From Clostridium sp. CAG:138 (GTDB lineage Bacteria > Bacillota > Clostridia > Christensenellales > CAG-138), in assembly GCA_000435055.1 (NCBI GenBank), contig FR879703.1, positions 1 through 7,639 of the forward strand: a stretch of DNA of 7,639 nt. The letters run 5' to 3'. Both the position numbers and the translations under genes were made by a program. Positions 4,942-7,639 of the stretch are shown piece by piece. The first letter of the stretch is position 1. Each line of letters begins with the position of its first letter. The notes beneath the pieces are model-generated. The model saw only the letters and a program-made list of their open reading frames with translations, searched no databases and was not told where the DNA came from.

Positions 4942-6816
4942 ATGGACAAAAAGACTAAGAAACAAAAAGAAAAGATCAAGCACCGCGCAATCAATTGGAA
5001 GCTTGTTTCGGAATTCTGCCGCGGCACGGCGGGGCATTTCATTCTCGGAACGCTCGGCATAGTTTTTGCGGCTCTGTCCGCATACTGCATACCGCTCATA
5101 ACAAGCTTTACCATCGACTATGTTCTCATCGGCTATGCCGAAGAAGGGTACAGCGGCGGTATTGCGGTTGCCCCTTGGATCGAACGCCTTATAGATTCAA
5201 TCGGCGGAATCCCTTTTCTTGAACAGCATCTCTATATCATGGGCATTGCTTTAATAGCTGCAACAGGCGTGAACGCACTTTCTGTTTATATTCGCAGAAG
5301 TCAGATTGCCTACGGCGCGGAAACAATGTCCTACAACATGCGCAACAGGCTCTATTCGCACCTCGCGAACGTGCCTTACGACTATTACAAGCATATTTCA
5401 AGCGGCGATATCATTCAGCGCTGCACATCGGATGTTGACACCATCCGCAGGTTTGTTACAAATCAGCTGCTTGAAATCATTCGCACAATCGTCATGATCG
5501 TTGCCGCTGCAATAATCATGTTCACGCTCAATCCGAAGCTTGCAGCTTTTTCTGTAATGATAATGCCGTTCCTTGCTGTTGCATCGTTCGTGTATTTCAA
5601 GTTTGTTAAGGATCAGTTCACTCTTTCGGACGAGGCCGAAGGCAAGCTTTCTGCCGTTATTCAAGAGAATGTTTCCGGAATGCGTGTTGTGCGTGCGTTC
5701 GGGCAGCAACGCAGCGAATTTGAAAACTTCACGGAGAAGAACGCTGATTTTCGCAAAAAGAACGATAAGCTTCTTATGATGCTTGCCTACTACTGGGGCT
5801 GCACTGACGGCTTTGGCTATCTGCAAATCGGAATCAGTCTTGTTGCAGGCATCATTTTAGCTCTCCGTAAAGAAATTTCGGTTGGCGAAATGCTTGTTTT
5901 CTCAAGCTACACATCAATGCTTGTCTGGCCCGTTCGTCAGCTTGGGCGAACCCTTGCCGACCTTGGCAAGGCAAGCGTCTCTCTCGGCAGAATCGACGAG
6001 ATTCTTGAAGTCCCCACCGAAAAGGAACCCGGGAAAGCATTGACTCCGGAAATTCACGGCGACATTGAGTTCCGCCATGTTGATTTCGGCTACGAGGACG
6101 GACAGGAAGTCCTTAAGGACATCACCTTCACTGCAAAGCGCGGCGAAACCGTTGCTATTCTCGGCTCCACCGGTTCCGGCAAATCCAGCCTTGTGCAGCT
6201 GCTGCAAAGGCTGTACACATGCCGCAGCGGTGAAATTCTTATCGACGGCGTGAATATCAACGACATAGAGCGGCATCATCTGCGCCGCAATATCGGCATC
6301 GTTTTACAGGAACCCTTCCTTTACTCCAGAACGATCATGGAAAACGTTCGCATCGTCAACCCCGACGCAGCCGATGAAGAGGTGTTTGACGCCACCCGCG
6401 TTGCATCGGTGCATGACGTTATTCAGAGTTTCGAAAACGGTTACGACACTGTCGTCGGCGAAAAGGGCGTTACATTGTCCGGAGGACAAAAGCAGCGCGT
6501 TGCAATTGCAAGAATGCTGATGCAGAAAGCCCCAATCATCGTGCTTGACGACTCGATGAGCGCGGTTGATACCGAAACCGATGCGGCAATCCGCGATGCA
6601 CTGCATTCGCGCCGCAGCAGCTGCACGACATTCATCATTTCGCACCGTATCACAACGCTCTGCCGCGCAGACAAAATTCTTGTGCTTGAAGGCGGCAGGC
6701 TTGTGCAGATGGGAACACACGAGGAGCTGCTTAAGCAGGACGGACTGTATAAACGCATTGCGGATATTCAGAATCTGCTTGAAGATGAGCTCCGATCCGA
6801 ACAGGAGGAAAACTAA
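4942..6816 (+). CDS. ABC half-exporter, first subunit of a heterodimer (degenerate ATP site)
   Basis: A 624-residue fusion of a six-helix transmembrane domain (about 30-345) and an ATPase domain (about 380-610). Such proteins pair with a partner to export drugs, lipids or peptides across the inner membrane. ATPase motifs: Walker A GSTGSGKSS (408-416, Lys414), Q-loop Gln456, LSGGQ (512-516), Walker B ending VLDD (534-537) and H-loop His568. The residue after the Walker B Asp is Asp537, not the catalytic Glu. This is typical of the non-canonical subunit of heterodimeric exporters such as TM287 and BmrC. The start at 4942 is preferred over an open frame reaching 4780 because GGAGG (4933-4937) precedes it and the protein then begins MDKKTKKQKEKIKH, a normal basic cytosolic N-terminus. 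It overlaps the next gene by 1 nt. The substrate is unknown; multidrug export is the likeliest guess. Confidence 0.93.
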   Translation: MDKKTKKQKEKIKHRAINWKLVSEFCRGTAGHFILGTLGIVFAALSAYCIPLITSFTIDYVLIGYAEEGYSGGIAVAPWIERLIDSIGGIPFLEQHLYIMGIALIAATGVNALSVYIRRSQIAYGAETMSYNMRNRLYSHLANVPYDYYKHISSGDIIQRCTSDVDTIRRFVTNQLLEIIRTIVMIVAAAIIMFTLNPKLAAFSVMIMPFLAVASFVYFKFVKDQFTLSDEAEGKLSAVIQENVSGMRVVRAFGQQRSEFENFTEKNADFRKKNDKLLMMLAYYWGCTDGFGYLQIGISLVAGIILALRKEISVGEMLVFSSYTSMLVWPVRQLGRTLADLGKASVSLGRIDEILEVPTEKEPGKALTPEIHGDIEFRHVDFGYEDGQEVLKDITFTAKRGETVAILGSTGSGKSSLVQLLQRLYTCRSGEILIDGVNINDIERHHLRRNIGIVLQEPFLYSRTIMENVRIVNPDAADEEVFDATRVASVHDVIQSFENGYDTVVGEKGVTLSGGQKQRVAIARMLMQKAPIIVLDDSMSAVDTETDAAIRDALHSRRSSCTTFIISHRITTLCRADKILVLEGGRLVQMGTHEELLKQDGLYKRIADIQNLLEDELRSEQEEN

Positions 6817-7639
6817 TGTCAGAAGAACTTACCACCACTGCTCTTAAAGAAGAGGAGTTTAATAAAAAAGTTGACATGAAGGTCTGGAAGCGGCTGCTTG
6901 CTTACGGACTGCGTCAAAAAAAACTGCTGATTCCGCTGATCGTGTTCATGTTCATAGTTGCGGCTATCGACCTTGTTTACCCGCAGCTGAGCAGATACGC
7001 AATCGACAGCATAATCATGCAGGGTGATATTAAGCGGCTCATTCCGTTCGCCGCCGTGTATTTTATTGTCATTGCGCTTCAATCCTTCGGGACTGTGATG
7101 TTTATTTCACGCGCCGGAAAGCTTGAAATGGCGATCGCTTATGATATTCGTCAGGACGCATTCAAGAAGCTTCAGGATTTGTCATTCTCATACTATGATA
7201 AGACCGCAGTCGGCTACATCATGGCACGAATGATCGGCGATATTCCCCGCCTCAGCGACATGATCGCATGGAGTCTTACGGATATTCTCTGGTCCGGCGG
7301 CTTTGTTATCGGCTGCACCGTCATGATGCTTTCAATGAATTGGAAGCTCGCCCTTCTCGTGCTCATTGTTGTTCCGCCGATTGCGATTCTGTGCGCATGG
7401 TTTCAAAAAAGAATTCTTCAGCAGCACCGAATCGTACGCAAACAGAATTCCCGCATTACAGGTGCATTCAATGAGGGCATCATGGGTGCGGTCACGACGA
7501 AAACGCTCGTTCGTGAAGAACGCAATTTCGAAGAGTTTAAAGCAGAATCCGGCAAAATGCGGAAAGCCTCGATCCGGGCTGCCGTGCTTTCGGCAATGTT
7601 TACCCCCATCGTTATGACTTTGGGTTCGGTAGGAACCGC
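6816..7639 (+). CDS. ABC half-exporter, second subunit (partial, cut by window end)
   Basis: The first 274 codons of a gene that continues beyond the window. The start ATG at 6816 overlaps the stop of the previous gene (TAATG) and has AGGAGG at 6803-6808, so the two are translationally coupled. A charged N-terminus of about 30 residues leads into WKRLLAYGLRQKKLL, followed by at least four hydrophobic segments. SFSYYDKTAVGYIMARMIGD matches the conserved cytoplasmic coupling region of ABC exporter membrane domains (typically 'YFDKTPVGDLMSRL..D'). TKTLVREERNFEEF matches the later 'K.F..E' coupling region. The ATPase domain is not in the window. As partner of a subunit lacking the catalytic Glu, it is predicted to carry the intact Walker B Asp-Glu and perhaps an altered LSGGQ. 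Confidence 0.92.
   Translation, partial: MSEELTTTALKEEEFNKKVDMKVWKRLLAYGLRQKKLLIPLIVFMFIVAAIDLVYPQLSRYAIDSIIMQGDIKRLIPFAAVYFIVIALQSFGTVMFISRAGKLEMAIAYDIRQDAFKKLQDLSFSYYDKTAVGYIMARMIGDIPRLSDMIAWSLTDILWSGGFVIGCTVMMLSMNWKLALLVLIVVPPIAILCAWFQKRILQQHRIVRKQNSRITGAFNEGIMGAVTTKTLVREERNFEEFKAESGKMRKASIRAAVLSAMFTPIVMTLGSVGT

Overview
The window looks like a stretch of chromosome from a low-to-mid GC Firmicute, most likely a Clostridia/Oscillospiraceae-type anaerobe. The evidence is strong AGGAGG-type ribosome binding sites on nearly every gene, TTGACA/TATAAT-type promoters, a TTG start with a good Shine-Dalgarno site, U-tailed terminators, and the start of a gene resembling the DNA-binding domain of the sporulation regulator Spo0A. 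The taxon is inferred; no rRNA gene is present.

Layout. (1) Positions 1-85, minus strand: 5' end of a possible Spo0A-C-like gene with its own promoter at 166-194. (2) 195-497: no gene seen. (3) 498-1587: a monocistronic DUF368 membrane protein gene (PopT-type polyprenyl-phosphate transporter) with an extended -10 promoter and a strong terminator. (4) 1596-3749, minus strand and convergent with popT: groES-groEL, with a hairpin between the two genes. (5) 3763-4941: a long intergenic region of about 1.18 kb. It holds a near-consensus minus-strand promoter 316 bp upstream of groES, a foldable leader RNA, two Fur/PerR-like palindromes, a plus-strand promoter, a long hairpin, a 29-codon small ORF with a perfect Shine-Dalgarno site, and a strong intrinsic terminator. 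(6) 4942-7639: a translationally coupled pair of ABC half-exporters, the second cut by the window end.

How the parts may work together. The two ABC genes have the hallmarks of a heterodimeric multidrug exporter of the BmrCD/TM287-288 type: the first subunit has Asp in place of the catalytic Glu after Walker B. Upstream is a promoter, a small ORF and an intrinsic terminator. This recalls the known ribosome-mediated attenuator of Bacillus subtilis bmrB-bmrCD. The small peptide ends in Arg-Leu-Arg plus four residues, and Arg-X-Arg is a known macrolide-dependent ribosome-stalling motif. I infer a drug-sensing leader peptide controlling the exporter. The main weakness is the 468 bp gap between terminator and exporter.

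The groESL operon lacks a recognisable CIRCE operator. It may instead be read from a distant promoter through a long structured leader, close to the Fur/PerR-like palindromes. GroES, GroEL, PopT and the exporter identities are secure. Statements on RNA folding and operators come from reading complementarity by eye.
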